From assembly GCF_001905345.1 (NCBI RefSeq), contig NZ_LFBV01000009.1, positions 186,001 to 250,000 of the forward strand: 64,000 nucleotides of DNA. Direction: 5' to 3'. Under the pieces are notes generated by a model, which worked only from the letters and a program-made list of their open reading frames with translations, was not told the origin of the DNA and made no database searches. Origin of the DNA: Streptomyces uncialis (lineage in GTDB: Bacteria; Actinomycetota; Actinomycetes; Streptomycetales; Streptomycetaceae). Positions 41,898 through 51,499 of this stretch are shown piece after piece (the stretch's first letter is position 1; every line of letters begins with the position of its first letter). The translations under genes and the position numbers were made by a program.

Positions 41898-43589
41898 TCA
41901 GAACCCGAAGTTCTGGGTCCACCAGGGTCCCCCGGACCCGAAGTGCGCTCCGACACCCAGCGTCGTGAACTCACAGTTCAGGATGTTGGCCCGGTGGCCG
42001 GGGCTGTCCATCCACGCGGCCATGACCGCCGCCGCGTCCGCCTGCCCGCGCGCGATGTTCTCCCCGCCGAGATCGTCGATCCCCGCGGCCTCCGCGCGAT
42101 CCCACGGACTGTCACCATCGGGATCGGTGTGGTCGAAGAATCCCCGGGCCGCCATGTCCTGGCTGAACGCCTCGGCGAGCCGCGCCAGTCCGGTGTCCGC
42201 GCTGACGGGGGAACACCCGACCTTCGCCCGCTCCTGGTTGACCAGGGTGACGACCTGCGTCTCGGGTGACCCCTGCGCCGACGGGGCGGAGGGCGCCGGG
42301 GGCGGGGCGGCGGGGGTCGACGGCGCGGCCTTGGACGGCGAGGCGCTGGGGGTCGTGGTCCGCTCGGGTGCCGTAGGGGTGGACCGGGTGGGCTCGGTCC
42401 GCGACGGAGTGGGCTTCGCGGCGGGCGGCGCCACCGGCTTCGTGGCCGGCCGTGACGGTGTCGCGGAGGGCGACGGCGACGCGGGCCCGGCGGAGCCCTT
42501 ACCGGTTCCGGCCCCGCCTCCCGGTCGCTCGGGCGGAGCCGGGGCGGGCGCCGTGCCCGTGGGACCCCGGCTCTCCGTGGCGGTGGGACCGCCGCCCGCC
42601 TGGACCTTGTCGGAGGACCCGCCGCCGATCGAATAGGTGTCGTTCCCGGGCAGCACCCCCGCCGCCACGGCGACCGCGCCCATCGCGACGGCCGCCGAGA
42701 CCCCGAGCAGTCCGGTGCGTACCGGTACCGGTACCCTGCGGGACCGCTTGCGCCCCTTGGGCCGTCCGCCGCCCGGCCGGAACCTCTTCCGGCCGGTACC
42801 CGTGGTCCCGGTGTCGGCCGGAAGCACCGCCATCGTCGCGGTCGTGGCGGCGTCGTTCTTGTCGAAGACGGCGGCCAGTTCCGCGGGGTCCGAGGGGCTG
42901 TGCTCGGGAGCGGCCTGCGGGAACGCGCCCGGCGCTGTCAGACCGGGGAAGCCGTCGGCCGCGCTCCGACCGTCCGCCCCCGGACCGCCCGGACCGCCCG
43001 GACCGCCCGGACCCACGGGATGCGCGGCTGCCGCCCCCGTGCCGTAGCCGCCGAGGCCGCGGCCGTACGCGGAGCCGCCGCCGTATGTCTCGTCGTAACG
43101 GTGGGTTGCCGTCTCGTGGGAGGTGGTGGTCCCGTCGTACAGAGGAGAGGCGTCGTACCCGAAGGTGCCGCCGGGGGCGGAGGGGGCAGCGGGACCGGAG
43201 TGGTCGTGGTCGCCGTGTGCGTACCGCTGCTCGTAGCGTTCCGCGTGGGTCGCTGCGGGGGAGGGGTGCCCGGGGGCGCCGGGTATGGAGGGGCGGGCCG
43301 TCGTGCCGGGCTCCACCGGAGCCGTGTACGCGGAGTGACCGTCCTGGGCGGCGGGCCCGGCGGCCTCGGGGCCAGTGGTCCAGTCGCCGCCCGGCCGGTG
43401 CCCGGTGGTTCCCGGGTACGCGTCGGTGTCCGGCCCGGTCACCGGGTCCGGCCCCGGGGCGTCGGCCCGCAGATACGCGGCTGTCGGTGGTTCGGCGGCC
43501 GGGCCGCCGGGAACCGCGGCGGATCCCTCGCGCGCCGAACCATCAGTACCGGAAGCACGTCCGGCGTCGGAGCGTCGGTGGCGTCCCAT
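41898..43589 (-). CDS. Membrane-anchored CAP-domain (SCP/PR-1) protein
   Basis: 563 aa. A long Pro/Gly/Thr-rich cytoplasmic region comes first (residues 1-290, including GPGGPGGPGGPGADG), then KGRKRSRRVPVPVRTGLLGVSAAVAMGAVAVAAG, a signal-anchor near 280-315, then a Pro/Ser/Thr-rich linker and a C-terminal CAP domain (about 435-563) with NQERAKVGCSPV, FFDHTDPDGDSP, GENIARG and the SPGHRANILN motif. The catalytic-like His-Glu pair is present in this domain. Extracellular function unknown; possibly wall-associated. ATG at 43589 after AGGTCAGGAC. Divergent from acyP. Confidence 0.88.
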   Translation of the reverse strand: MGRHRRSDAGRASGTDGSAREGSAAVPGGPAAEPPTAAYLRADAPGPDPVTGPDTDAYPGTTGHRPGGDWTTGPEAAGPAAQDGHSAYTAPVEPGTTARPSIPGAPGHPSPAATHAERYEQRYAHGDHDHSGPAAPSAPGGTFGYDASPLYDGTTTSHETATHRYDETYGGGSAYGRGLGGYGTGAAAAHPVGPGGPGGPGGPGADGRSAADGFPGLTAPGAFPQAAPEHSPSDPAELAAVFDKNDAATTATMAVLPADTGTTGTGRKRFRPGGGRPKGRKRSRRVPVPVRTGLLGVSAAVAMGAVAVAAGVLPGNDTYSIGGGSSDKVQAGGGPTATESRGPTGTAPAPAPPERPGGGAGTGKGSAGPASPSPSATPSRPATKPVAPPAAKPTPSRTEPTRSTPTAPERTTTPSASPSKAAPSTPAAPPPAPSAPSAQGSPETQVVTLVNQERAKVGCSPVSADTGLARLAEAFSQDMAARGFFDHTDPDGDSPWDRAEAAGIDDLGGENIARGQADAAAVMAAWMDSPGHRANILNCEFTTLGVGAHFGSGGPWWTQNFGF

Positions 43590-43725
43590 GTCCTGACCTG
43601 GCCTTCCTCGTCCCATACGGTCAATGGGCTCACCCATACGGGTGAGGCCCATCGCGTCGCGACGCTACCCCATGCCGTTCGGGGCGAAAGTGTGTCCAGG
43701 GCATTTGGCCCGTTAACGTGCGGGC

Positions 43726-44007
43726 ATGGATGAAGAGGTGCGCCTCACCGCGTGGGTACGCGGTCGGGTACAGGGAGTGGGTTTCCGCTGGTACACGCGG
43801 GCCAAGGCGCTGGAGCTCGGAGGGCTGAGTGGTTTTGCTCTCAATTTGGACGACGGGCGCGTACAGGTCGTAGCGGAGGGTGAACGGCACGTCTGTTCGG
43901 CGCTGCTGGAATGGCTGAGGAACGGCGACACGCCGGGGCGTGTGGACGGAGTCACCGAGATATGGGGCACTCCGCGCGCCGGTTACGACGGCTTCGCGAT
44001 CCGCTGA
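43726..44007 (+). CDS. acyP: Acylphosphatase
   Basis: 93 aa. GRVQGVGFRWYTR (catalytic Arg) and GFALNLDDGRVQV (catalytic Asn) are the family signatures. It hydrolyses acyl phosphates. Weak Shine-Dalgarno (GCGGGC) before ATG. Position before smc is conserved in actinobacteria. Confidence 0.95.
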   Translation: MDEEVRLTAWVRGRVQGVGFRWYTRAKALELGGLSGFALNLDDGRVQVVAEGERHVCSALLEWLRNGDTPGRVDGVTEIWGTPRAGYDGFAIR

Positions 44008-44038
44008 ACGGAACCGGGCCGGCAGCGCTGTGAAGGGC

Positions 44039-44070
44039 CCTCCGGGAGTGCTCCCGAGCCCTCCCGGAGG
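44039..44070 (+). terminator. Terminator of acyP
   Basis: Stem CCTCCGGGAG / CTCCCGGAGG with a 12-nt loop, 31 bp after the acyP stop. Confidence 0.65.
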
Positions 44071-44084
44071 AGGGAAAGTTCCTG

Positions 44085-44222
44085 GTGGTTGCCAAGAAAG
44101 CCGTGCCGTGGAAGGCTCGCGCGGAGAAGGATGATCGACACGCCCCCAGGGCCCCGCCGTCGGTGCCCGGCCGGACATCTCCCGGCCGAGAGCCCCCGGG
44201 CCGCCCGCCGCCCGGGGCGTGA
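44085..44222 (+). CDS. Possible small basic protein
   Basis: 45 codons from GTG at 44085, reading VVAKKAVPWKARAEKDDRHA and then a Pro-rich end. GGAGG lies 11 nt upstream, a fair Shine-Dalgarno. The sequence lies between acyP and the next gene and overlaps no other supported gene. It matches no family I know and may be chance; the Shine-Dalgarno-like sequence is part of the terminator stem. Confidence 0.25.
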   Translation: MVAKKAVPWKARAEKDDRHAPRAPPSVPGRTSPGREPPGRPPPGA

Positions 44223-44391
44223 TCGTGTTGACCGTCAAACTTTTTGGTGAGACTCTGGAAGCCCCGCGCACCTTACCTGTTTGGCATGTAAGAACGGCAG
44301 CGACAACTCAAGAGTGCCAAGCACCGCGGGTGCGATTCCCTCACGACCCACACCGCTTCGGTCGGTCACTCATTGTGGAGGACCATCCATC

Positions 44392-44601
44392 ATGGCAAAG
44401 GCGCTTCTCGGTTACGTCGGCGGTTCCGACCCGCGACTCCTCGCCGAGATGCGACGGCTCCAGCAGCGCGTCCAGGATCTTGAGTCCGAGCTCGTACGGA
44501 TTCAGGCCGAGAACGACGCGCTCGCGGCTGCCGCTTCTCACGACGGCGACTCGCTTCTGCACAGCATCGACGTACCCCACGCGGAGCCTGCGCTCACCTG
44601 A
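44392..44601 (+). CDS. Small coiled-coil protein, function unknown
   Basis: 69 aa. MAKALLGYVGGSDPRLLAEM is followed by a leucine/glutamate heptad region (RRLQQRVQDLESELVRIQAENDAL), a predicted coiled coil at about 21-47. Strong ribosome site GGAGG with 10-nt spacing. Preceded by an AT-rich region that probably holds its promoter. Conserved in position before smc, from memory, but I do not know its role. Confidence 0.8.
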   Translation: MAKALLGYVGGSDPRLLAEMRRLQQRVQDLESELVRIQAENDALAAAASHDGDSLLHSIDVPHAEPALT

Positions 44602-44926
44602 CCACTTCCGCCGGACCCCTGTCCGACGTGGTCGGGCTGCCCTGTCAACCGTCAACCGCTCGCCCGATCCGCAAGGGACGTTTCGGCGTCCCTTCTGTCA
44701 TCAACGGCTCCTGGGCGGGGCCGACAGCCGCGCGCTCCGGAAGCACCCGGGCCGTACCGTCCCGCCGGAGGGTCCTTTTCCGTGGCACCCCCTCTCCTTA
44801 CCGTCTGATGTGCCCTCCGCATTGATCGACGAAACCGGGGGTTCACGCAAGGAGACATAACGGTCCCCGATCGTGACGCACGGCGGTCACCGGACGGGCC
44901 GACGCGGGAAGGTAGAGTCCGGCGGC
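44602..44926. other. Intergenic region upstream of smc
   Basis: 325 bp with the hairpin terminator at 44673-44694 and otherwise no supported gene. Several short ORFs cross it in both directions but have unusual amino-acid composition. The smc promoter must lie in the second half (44780-44910). Confidence 0.5.
44673..44694 (+). terminator. Terminator after the small coiled-coil gene
   Basis: Perfect stem AAGGGACG / CGTCCCTT with a TTTCGG loop, 72 bp after the stop. Confidence 0.6.
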
Positions 44927-47900
44927 GTGCACCTCAAGGCCCTCACCCTGCGCGGTTTCAAATCCTTCGCGTCCGCGACGACGCTGCGATTCGAACCGGG
45001 CATCACCTGCGTCGTCGGACCGAACGGCTCCGGCAAGTCCAATGTCGTCGACGCCCTGAGCTGGGTCATGGGCGAACAGGGCGCGAAGTCCCTGCGCGGC
45101 GGCAAGATGGAGGACGTCATCTTCGCCGGGACGACCGGACGCCCCCCGCTGGGCCGCGCCGAGGTCTCCCTCACCATCGACAACTCCGACGGCGCGCTGC
45201 CCATCGAGTACGCCGAGGTCACCCTCACCCGGATCATGTTCCGCAACGGCGGCAGCGAGTACCAGATCAACGGCGACACCTGCCGGCTGCTGGACTTCCA
45301 GGAACTGCTGTCCGACTCCGGTATCGGCCGCGAGATGCATGTCATCGTCGGCCAGGGGCAGCTCGACTCCGTGCTGCACGCCGACCCGATGGGCCGCCGC
45401 GCCTTCATCGAGGAGGCCGCCGGAGTCCTCAAGCATCGCAAGCGCAAGGAGAAGGCGCTGCGCAAGCTCGACGCGATGCGCGCCAACCTCGCCCGCGTCC
45501 AGGACCTCACCGACGAACTGCGCCGCCAGCTCAAGCCGCTGGGACGGCAGGCCGCGGTCGCCCGGCGCGCCGCCGTCATCCAGGCCGATCTGCGGGACGC
45601 GCGGCTGCGGCTGCTCGCGGACGACCTGGTGCGGCTGCGCGAGGCGCTGCGTACCGAGATCGCGGACGAGGCCGAACTGAAGCGCCGCAAGGAGAGCGCC
45701 GAGGCCGAACTGAAGGCGGCCGCCGCCCGCGAGGAGGACCTGGAGGACCAGGTCCGGCGGCTCACCCCCCGCCTCCAGCGTGCCCAGCAGACCCTGTTCG
45801 ACCTCTCCCGGCTCACCGAACGCGTCCGTGGCACCGTCTCCCTCGCCGACGCCCGGGTCACCAGCGCCACCTCCGCCCCGCCCGACGAGCGGCGCGGCCG
45901 GGACCCCGAGGACATGGAACGTGAGGCCGCCCGCGTCCGCGAACAGGAGGCCGAACTCAACGCCGCCCTCGAAGCCGCCGCGTTCGCGCTGGAGGACACC
46001 ATCACCCACCGCGCCGCACTGGAACGCGCCCTGACCGACGAGGAACGCCGTCTCAAGGACGTCGCCCGCGCCATCGCGGACCGCCGCGAAGGGCTCGCCC
46101 GGCTCAGCGGCCAGGTCGCCGCCGCCCGCAGCCGCGCCGCCTCAGCCCAGGCCGAGATCGACCGGCTGGCCACCGCCCGCGACGCCGCGCAGGAACGCTC
46201 CGCCACCGCCCAGGCCGAGTACGAGAACCTGAAGGCCGAGGTCGACGGACTCGACGCGGGCGACGAGGAACTCGGCCACCGCTACGAGGACGCCAAGGCC
46301 GAGCTCGCCGCCGCCGACACCGCGCTCACCACCGCCCGCGAGGCCGCCACCGCCGTCGAACGCCGCCGCGCCGCCGTCGCCGCCCGCCATGAGGCACTGT
46401 CCCTCGGACTGCGCCGCAAGGACGGCACCGGAGCACTGCTCGCCGCCCGGGACAGCCTCACCGGACTGCTCGGCCCCGCCGCCGAACTCCTCACCGTCAC
46501 CCCCGGTCACGAGGTCGCCGTCGCCGCCGCGTTCGGCGCCGCCGCCGACGCCGTCGCCATGACCTCCACCGCACAGGCCGCCGAGGCCATCCGGCGACTG
46601 CGCAAACAGGACGGCGGCCGGGCGTCGATACTGCTCACCCACGCCCCGGACCCGGACCCCGACCCCGTCCCGGCGGGCCGGCACCCGCCGCGCGCCGCCG
46701 ATCTGGTGCGCGGCCCCGAGGAACTGATGCCCGCCGTCCGGCGGCTGCTGCGCGGCTTCGTCGTCGTCGGCACCCTGGAGGACGCCGAGGACCTCGTCCA
46801 CGCGCGGCCCGCGCTGACCGCCGTCACCGCCGAGGGCGATCTGCTGAGCGCCCACTTCGCGCACGGCGGTTCGGCCGGGGCACCCAGCCTGCTCGAAGTA
46901 CAGGCGTCCGTGGACGAGGCGGCGGCCGAGCTCACCGAGCTGGAACAGCGCTGCGCCGCACTCGCCGACGAGCAGCGCACCGCCGGGGAACTGCGCCGCA
47001 CCCACGCCGCCCGGGCCGAGGAACTGGACACCCTGCGGCGCACCGCGGACCGCGCCCGGTCGTCGGTCGCCCAGCGGCTCGGAGCGCTCGCCGGGCAGGC
47101 GCGCGGCGCCGCCGGGGAGGCCGACCGCGCCCGGGCCGCCGCCGAGGCGGCCCAGGAGGCGCTGGAGCAGGCACTCATGGACGTCGAGGAACGGGCCGAA
47201 CGGCTCGTCGTCGCCGAGGAGAGCGCGGCCGTCGCCGACGAGGGCGAGGAACCCGACACCTCGGTACGCGACCGGCTCGCCGCCGACGGCGCCAACGCCC
47301 GGCAGACCGAGATGGAGGCCCGCCTCCAGCTGCGCACCCATGAGGAACGGGTCAAGGCGCTCGCGGGCCGGGCCGACGGCCTGGACCGGGCCGCCCGCGC
47401 CGAACGCGAGGCCCGGACCCGTGCCGAGCAGCGGGTGGCGCGGCTGCGGCACGAGGCGGCCGTCGCCGCCGCCGTCGCCTCCGGCGCCCGGCAGCTCCTC
47501 GCGCACGCCGAGGTGTCCCTGCTGCGCGCCGAGGCCGAGCAGTCCGCCGCCGGGAGCGCCAAGGCCGTCCGCGAGCGGGACCTGGCCGCCGCCCGGGACA
47601 CCGGCCGGGTACTGAAGGCGGAACTCGACAAGCTGACCGACTCGGTGCACCGGGGCGAGGTGCTGGGCGCCGAGAAGCGGATGCGGATCGAGCAGCTGGA
47701 GACGAAGGCGCTGGAGGAACTGGGCGTCGAGCCCGCCGGGCTGATCGCGGAGTACGGGCCCGACCAGCCCGTGCCGCCGTCGCCGCCCGCCGACGGCGAG
47801 GAACTGCCCGAGGACCCCGCGCACCCCCGCAACCAGCCGCTGCCGTTCGACCGGGCCGGGCAGGAGAAGCGGCTGCGGGCCGCCGAGCGGGCGTATCAGC

Positions 47901-48496
47901 AGCTGGGGAAGGTCAATCCGCTGGCGCTGGAGGAGTTCGCGGCGCTGGAGGAACGCCATCAGTTCCTCAGCGAACAGCTGGAGGACCTCAAGAAGACCCG
48001 TACCGATCTGCTCCAGGTCGTCAAGGAGGTCGACGAGCGGGTCGAACAGGTGTTCACCGAGGCGTACCGGGACACCGCGCGTGAGTTCGAGGGGGTCTTC
48101 TCCCGGCTGTTCCCCGGCGGCGAGGGGCGGCTGGTCCTCACCGACCCGGACAACATGCTGACCACCGGGATCGATGTCGAGGCCCGGCCCCCGGGCAAGA
48201 AGGTCAAGCGGCTGTCGCTGCTGTCCGGCGGTGAGCGGTCCCTGACGGCCGTGGCGCTGCTCGTGTCCATCTTCAAGGCCCGGCCGAGTCCCTTCTATGT
48301 GATGGACGAGGTCGAGGCCGCCCTGGACGACACCAACCTCCAGCGGCTCATCCGGCTCATGCAGGAGCTCCAGGAGGCGTCCCAGCTCATCGTCATCACG
48401 CACCAGAAGCGGACGATGGAGGTCGCGGACGCGCTGTACGGGGTGTCGATGCAGGGCGACGGGGTCTCCAAGGTGATCAGCCAGCGGCTGCGCTGA
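44927..48496 (+). CDS. smc: Chromosome segregation SMC protein
   Basis: 1189 aa. N-terminal half of the ATPase with Walker A GPNGSGKS (31-38) and LSWVMGEQGAKSLRGG; two long coiled coils flank a hinge (about 500-640, LLGPAAELLTVTPGHEVAVA); the C-terminal half has the signature LSGGERSL (about 1098) and Walker B FYVMDEVEAALDD. It condenses and resolves the nucleoid with ScpAB. The GTG at 44927 opens the conserved HLKALTLRGFKSFA; the frame is open 18 codons farther up but without similarity. Confidence 0.97.
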   Translation: MHLKALTLRGFKSFASATTLRFEPGITCVVGPNGSGKSNVVDALSWVMGEQGAKSLRGGKMEDVIFAGTTGRPPLGRAEVSLTIDNSDGALPIEYAEVTLTRIMFRNGGSEYQINGDTCRLLDFQELLSDSGIGREMHVIVGQGQLDSVLHADPMGRRAFIEEAAGVLKHRKRKEKALRKLDAMRANLARVQDLTDELRRQLKPLGRQAAVARRAAVIQADLRDARLRLLADDLVRLREALRTEIADEAELKRRKESAEAELKAAAAREEDLEDQVRRLTPRLQRAQQTLFDLSRLTERVRGTVSLADARVTSATSAPPDERRGRDPEDMEREAARVREQEAELNAALEAAAFALEDTITHRAALERALTDEERRLKDVARAIADRREGLARLSGQVAAARSRAASAQAEIDRLATARDAAQERSATAQAEYENLKAEVDGLDAGDEELGHRYEDAKAELAAADTALTTAREAATAVERRRAAVAARHEALSLGLRRKDGTGALLAARDSLTGLLGPAAELLTVTPGHEVAVAAAFGAAADAVAMTSTAQAAEAIRRLRKQDGGRASILLTHAPDPDPDPVPAGRHPPRAADLVRGPEELMPAVRRLLRGFVVVGTLEDAEDLVHARPALTAVTAEGDLLSAHFAHGGSAGAPSLLEVQASVDEAAAELTELEQRCAALADEQRTAGELRRTHAARAEELDTLRRTADRARSSVAQRLGALAGQARGAAGEADRARAAAEAAQEALEQALMDVEERAERLVVAEESAAVADEGEEPDTSVRDRLAADGANARQTEMEARLQLRTHEERVKALAGRADGLDRAARAEREARTRAEQRVARLRHEAAVAAAVASGARQLLAHAEVSLLRAEAEQSAAGSAKAVRERDLAAARDTGRVLKAELDKLTDSVHRGEVLGAEKRMRIEQLETKALEELGVEPAGLIAEYGPDQPVPPSPPADGEELPEDPAHPRNQPLPFDRAGQEKRLRAAERAYQQLGKVNPLALEEFAALEERHQFLSEQLEDLKKTRTDLLQVVKEVDERVEQVFTEAYRDTAREFEGVFSRLFPGGEGRLVLTDPDNMLTTGIDVEARPPGKKVKRLSLLSGGERSLTAVALLVSIFKARPSPFYVMDEVEAALDDTNLQRLIRLMQELQEASQLIVITHQKRTMEVADALYGVSMQGDGVSKVISQRLR

Positions 48497-48675
48497 ACCT
48501 CCGCCCGGCCGGCCGGCGCACCGGTGTGGCCGCGCGCGTCCGGGGTATCCGGTCACCCCATGGAGTGAGGCGGCGTCACCTTCCGGTGGCACGCGGGTTC
48601 CTCCGGTGGTGGGCCGTGTGCGCCTGTGCGCCACTGGAAGGGCCCGCCCCGCCCCGGTGGCCCGAGGAGTGATAC

Positions 48676-50088
48676 GTGACCAGTACACCGAGCGCGTCCG
48701 GAGCGCGTGAAGCCCATCCCGACAATCTCGGGCATGTCATCTTCATCGCGGCGTCGGCGGCGATGGGCGGATTCCTGTTCGGCTACGACAGCTCCGTCAT
48801 CAACGGCGCGGTCGAGGCGATCCGCAGCCGCTACGACATCGGGTCCGCCGCGCTCGCCCAGGTCATCGCGATCGCGCTGATCGGCTGTGCGATCGGCGCG
48901 GCCACGGCGGGCCGGATCGCGGACCGCATCGGCCGTATCCGCTGCATGCAGATCGCGGCGGTGCTGTTCCTGGTCAGCGCCATCGGCTCGGCGCTGCCGT
49001 TCGCCCTGTACGACCTGGCGTTCTGGCGGATCGTCGGCGGCTTCGCGATCGGCATGGCCTCCGTGATCGGCCCCGCGTACATCGCGGAGGTGTCCCCGCC
49101 CGCGTACCGGGGACGGCTCGGCTCCTTCCAGCAGGCGGCGATCGTCGTCGGCATCGCCATGTCCCAGCTGGTCAACTGGGGCATCCTCCAGGCCGCCGGC
49201 GGCGACCAGCGCGGCGAGGTCCTGGGGCTGGAGGCCTGGCAGGTGATGCTGGGTGTGATGGTCGTACCGGCCGCGCTGTACGGGATGCTGTCGTTCGCCA
49301 TCCCCGAGTCGCCGCGCTATCTGGTCTCGGCGGGCAAGGACGAACGCGCCCGCGCGGTGCTGCGCGAGGTCGAGGGCGAGCATGTCGACCTCGACGCCCG
49401 GGTCGCGGAGATCCAGGAGAATCTGCACCGGGAGCACAAGCCGACGTTCAAGGATCTACTGGGCGGACGGTTCTGGTTCCTGCCGATCGTCTGGGTCGGT
49501 ATCGGTCTCTCCGCGTTCCAGCAGCTCGTCGGCATCAATGTCGCGTTCTACTACTCGTCGACCCTGTGGCAGTCGGTCGGCGTCAATCCGACGGACTCGT
49601 TCTTCTACTCCTTCACCACATCGATCATCAACATCATCGGTACGGTCGTCGCGATGATCTTCGTGGACCGGGTCGGCCGCAGGCCGCTGGCCCTGATCGG
49701 CTCGGTCGGTATGTGTATCGGACTCGCCCTGGAGGCATGGGCGTTCAGCTACGACCTGGTGGACGGCAAGCTGCCCGCCACCCAGGGCTGGGTGGCGCTG
49801 ATCGCCGCCCACTGGTTCGTGTTCTTCTTCGCGATGTCCTGGGGCGTCGTCGTCTGGGTCTTCCTCGGCGAGATGTTCCCCAACCGCATCCGCGCGGCGG
49901 CGCTCGGTGTCGCCGCCTCCGCGCAGTGGATCGCCAACTGGGCCATCACCGCGAGCTTCCCGTCGCTCGCCGACTGGAACCTGTCCGCCACCTACATCAT
50001 CTACGCCTGCTTCGCCGCGCTCTCCATCCCCTTCGTCCTCAAATTCGTCAAGGAGACCAAGGGCAAGGCCCTGGAGGAGATGGGCTGA
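48676..50088 (+). CDS. glcP: Glucose permease, MFS sugar:H+ symporter
   Basis: 470 aa, 12 transmembrane helices. MFS sugar-porter signatures: GFLFGYDSSVINGAV, GRIADRIGRIRCM, AYIAEVSPPAYRGRLGSFQQ, IPESPRYLV, and the second-half VFLGEMFPNRIRAAALG and SAFQQLVGINVAFYYS. The arrangement and place after smc match S. coelicolor glcP, the main glucose transporter. GTG at 48676 follows GAGGAG. In Streptomyces its expression is glucose-induced; no operator was identified here. Confidence 0.93.
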   Translation: MTSTPSASGAREAHPDNLGHVIFIAASAAMGGFLFGYDSSVINGAVEAIRSRYDIGSAALAQVIAIALIGCAIGAATAGRIADRIGRIRCMQIAAVLFLVSAIGSALPFALYDLAFWRIVGGFAIGMASVIGPAYIAEVSPPAYRGRLGSFQQAAIVVGIAMSQLVNWGILQAAGGDQRGEVLGLEAWQVMLGVMVVPAALYGMLSFAIPESPRYLVSAGKDERARAVLREVEGEHVDLDARVAEIQENLHREHKPTFKDLLGGRFWFLPIVWVGIGLSAFQQLVGINVAFYYSSTLWQSVGVNPTDSFFYSFTTSIINIIGTVVAMIFVDRVGRRPLALIGSVGMCIGLALEAWAFSYDLVDGKLPATQGWVALIAAHWFVFFFAMSWGVVVWVFLGEMFPNRIRAAALGVAASAQWIANWAITASFPSLADWNLSATYIIYACFAALSIPFVLKFVKETKGKALEEMG

Positions 50089-50214
50089 ACCCGGTGCGGT
50101 TCCCGTTCCTGTTCCCGTTCGCCCGGTGCGGGGTCCCGTCGCGGGTGCGTTGCCGTCCGTGGGTGGCGAGGCGCCCCGCGCGGCCGGGTGGACGGCTCGC
50201 GCGGGGGCCGGGGC

Positions 50215-51456
50215 TCAGAACTCGTCCGTGGTGTGCGGCAGCAGTTCGGTACGGGACGCCTGGCCCAGCAGGGCCGCGGCACCCGGCCGGTGCTCCTCGA
50301 CCAGCCCCGCCCGCACCAGCTCCGCGGGGTCCGTGCCACCGAGGTAGCAGGCGGCCAGCTCCCGGACGTCGAGGGTGAGGTCCGGCGCGTCGTCCGTACG
50401 GGTCACCTCGGCGCGGTGGGCGCCCCCGGCGTCCGGCTTCGCCGTCAGACGGTAGCGGCTCGCGTTCCGCGGCACCCCCGCGTCGGTGACCTCCAGCACC
50501 AGGTCCACCGGCGCCGACCAGGTCCGGCCGGTCAGCGCGGCCGGGACGTCGACCAGCCGCAGCCACAGGCCGGGGAACTCCCGGGTGACGTCCACCTGGT
50601 CGCGGTCGCCCGCGAATCGCAGCAGCGGATCGTCCAGCGGGCGGCCCCACGCCCGTACCTTGTCGGCCAGGTCGATCGACGCGGTGTAGCGCCACAGGGC
50701 GGCGGCCACCTCCGGGGACTCGGCCTCCAGCTCCTCGACATGCGCCGTGCCCCGGCCCTCGTCGTCGGTCTTCGTGCGGTACACGACATAACCGGCCGGG
50801 GGTTCGCCCGGGTCGCCCAGGACCACCACCCGGGGCTCCGACATCTCGTCGTCCTCCTCGAACGTCTCCGGCAGCACCTGGGTACGCCACCACCAGTCGT
50901 CCCGGGCCACCCGGCCGGCGCGGTCCCGGCGGGCCGCCTCGTGGCGGGGCGTGATCACCGGGGCCGCCGACGCGAAGGGGAGCAGCCGCAGGGGCCGCTC
51001 GTCCGGGGTGATCCGCAGGTCCAGGGGATGGGTGGCGTCGATGGTCACCGTGTACGAGTGGGTCGCCGGGTCGAAGCCGAAGCGGCCGTAGATGGCCGCC
51101 TCCGACACCCACAGCGAGGCCAGGGGTACGCCGCGGTCGGCGCAGCGGCGGAACAGTTCGGCGATCATGCCGCTGAGTACGCCCCGTCGGCGGTGCGTGG
51201 GGGCCACGGAGACGAAGGTGACGCCGGCGGCGGGGAGCGTGCCGCCCGGTACGGACAGGTCCAGCGGGTGGGCCGCCAGCAGGCCCACGAGGTCGTCGCC
51301 CTCGTACGCGCCGACGCGGTCGCAGTGGAGCAGGACATCGCGGTGGGATTCCCGGGTGTCGTCCTCCGGGGCCTTCTCCAGGAACACGAGGTAGTGCAGG
51401 TCCAGTGCCGTTTGCACGTCTGCCTCGGGGATGGTGCGGTACTCCATGGCGGTCAT
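50215..51456 (-). CDS. Eis-family GNAT N-acetyltransferase
   Basis: 413 aa. An N-terminal GNAT domain carries VTFVSVAPTHRRRGVLSGMIAELF, the acetyl-CoA pyrophosphate-binding loop, then AIYGRFGFDPAT; a middle GNAT-like domain and a C-terminal SCP2-like domain (TRTDDAPDLTLDVRELAACYLGGTDP) follow, as in mycobacterial Eis. The C-terminal carboxylate can act as a base in this family and the protein does end with an acidic residue, DEF. Acceptor substrate unknown (aminoglycosides or protein lysines are possible). Convergent with glcP; repeat block 6 begins just upstream of its start. Confidence 0.9.
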   Translation of the reverse strand: MTAMEYRTIPEADVQTALDLHYLVFLEKAPEDDTRESHRDVLLHCDRVGAYEGDDLVGLLAAHPLDLSVPGGTLPAAGVTFVSVAPTHRRRGVLSGMIAELFRRCADRGVPLASLWVSEAAIYGRFGFDPATHSYTVTIDATHPLDLRITPDERPLRLLPFASAAPVITPRHEAARRDRAGRVARDDWWWRTQVLPETFEEDDEMSEPRVVVLGDPGEPPAGYVVYRTKTDDEGRGTAHVEELEAESPEVAAALWRYTASIDLADKVRAWGRPLDDPLLRFAGDRDQVDVTREFPGLWLRLVDVPAALTGRTWSAPVDLVLEVTDAGVPRNASRYRLTAKPDAGGAHRAEVTRTDDAPDLTLDVRELAACYLGGTDPAELVRAGLVEEHRPGAAALLGQASRTELLPHTTDEF

Positions 51457-51499
51457 TCCCCGACGCTAACCCGGTGCCCCGGGGTGGGTCATTCGGGTT

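Larger units (their letters stand above)
44008..44391. other. Intergenic region between acyP and the small coiled-coil gene
   Basis: It contains the acyP terminator (44039-44070), a weak small ORF (44085-44222) and an AT-richer region with TTGACC (44229-44234) and a -10-like GACTCT 17 bp later, possibly the promoter of the small coiled-coil gene. Confidence 0.55.

Noticed and set aside
42452..43645. Large plus-strand ORF opposite the CAP-domain gene
   Set aside because: Arg/Pro/Gly-rich shadow; the minus-strand protein has a real CAP domain and a signal anchor.
46142..48688. 848-codon minus-strand ORF opposite smc
   Set aside because: Mirror frame of a coiled-coil gene; Leu/Gly/Arg-biased without domain features.
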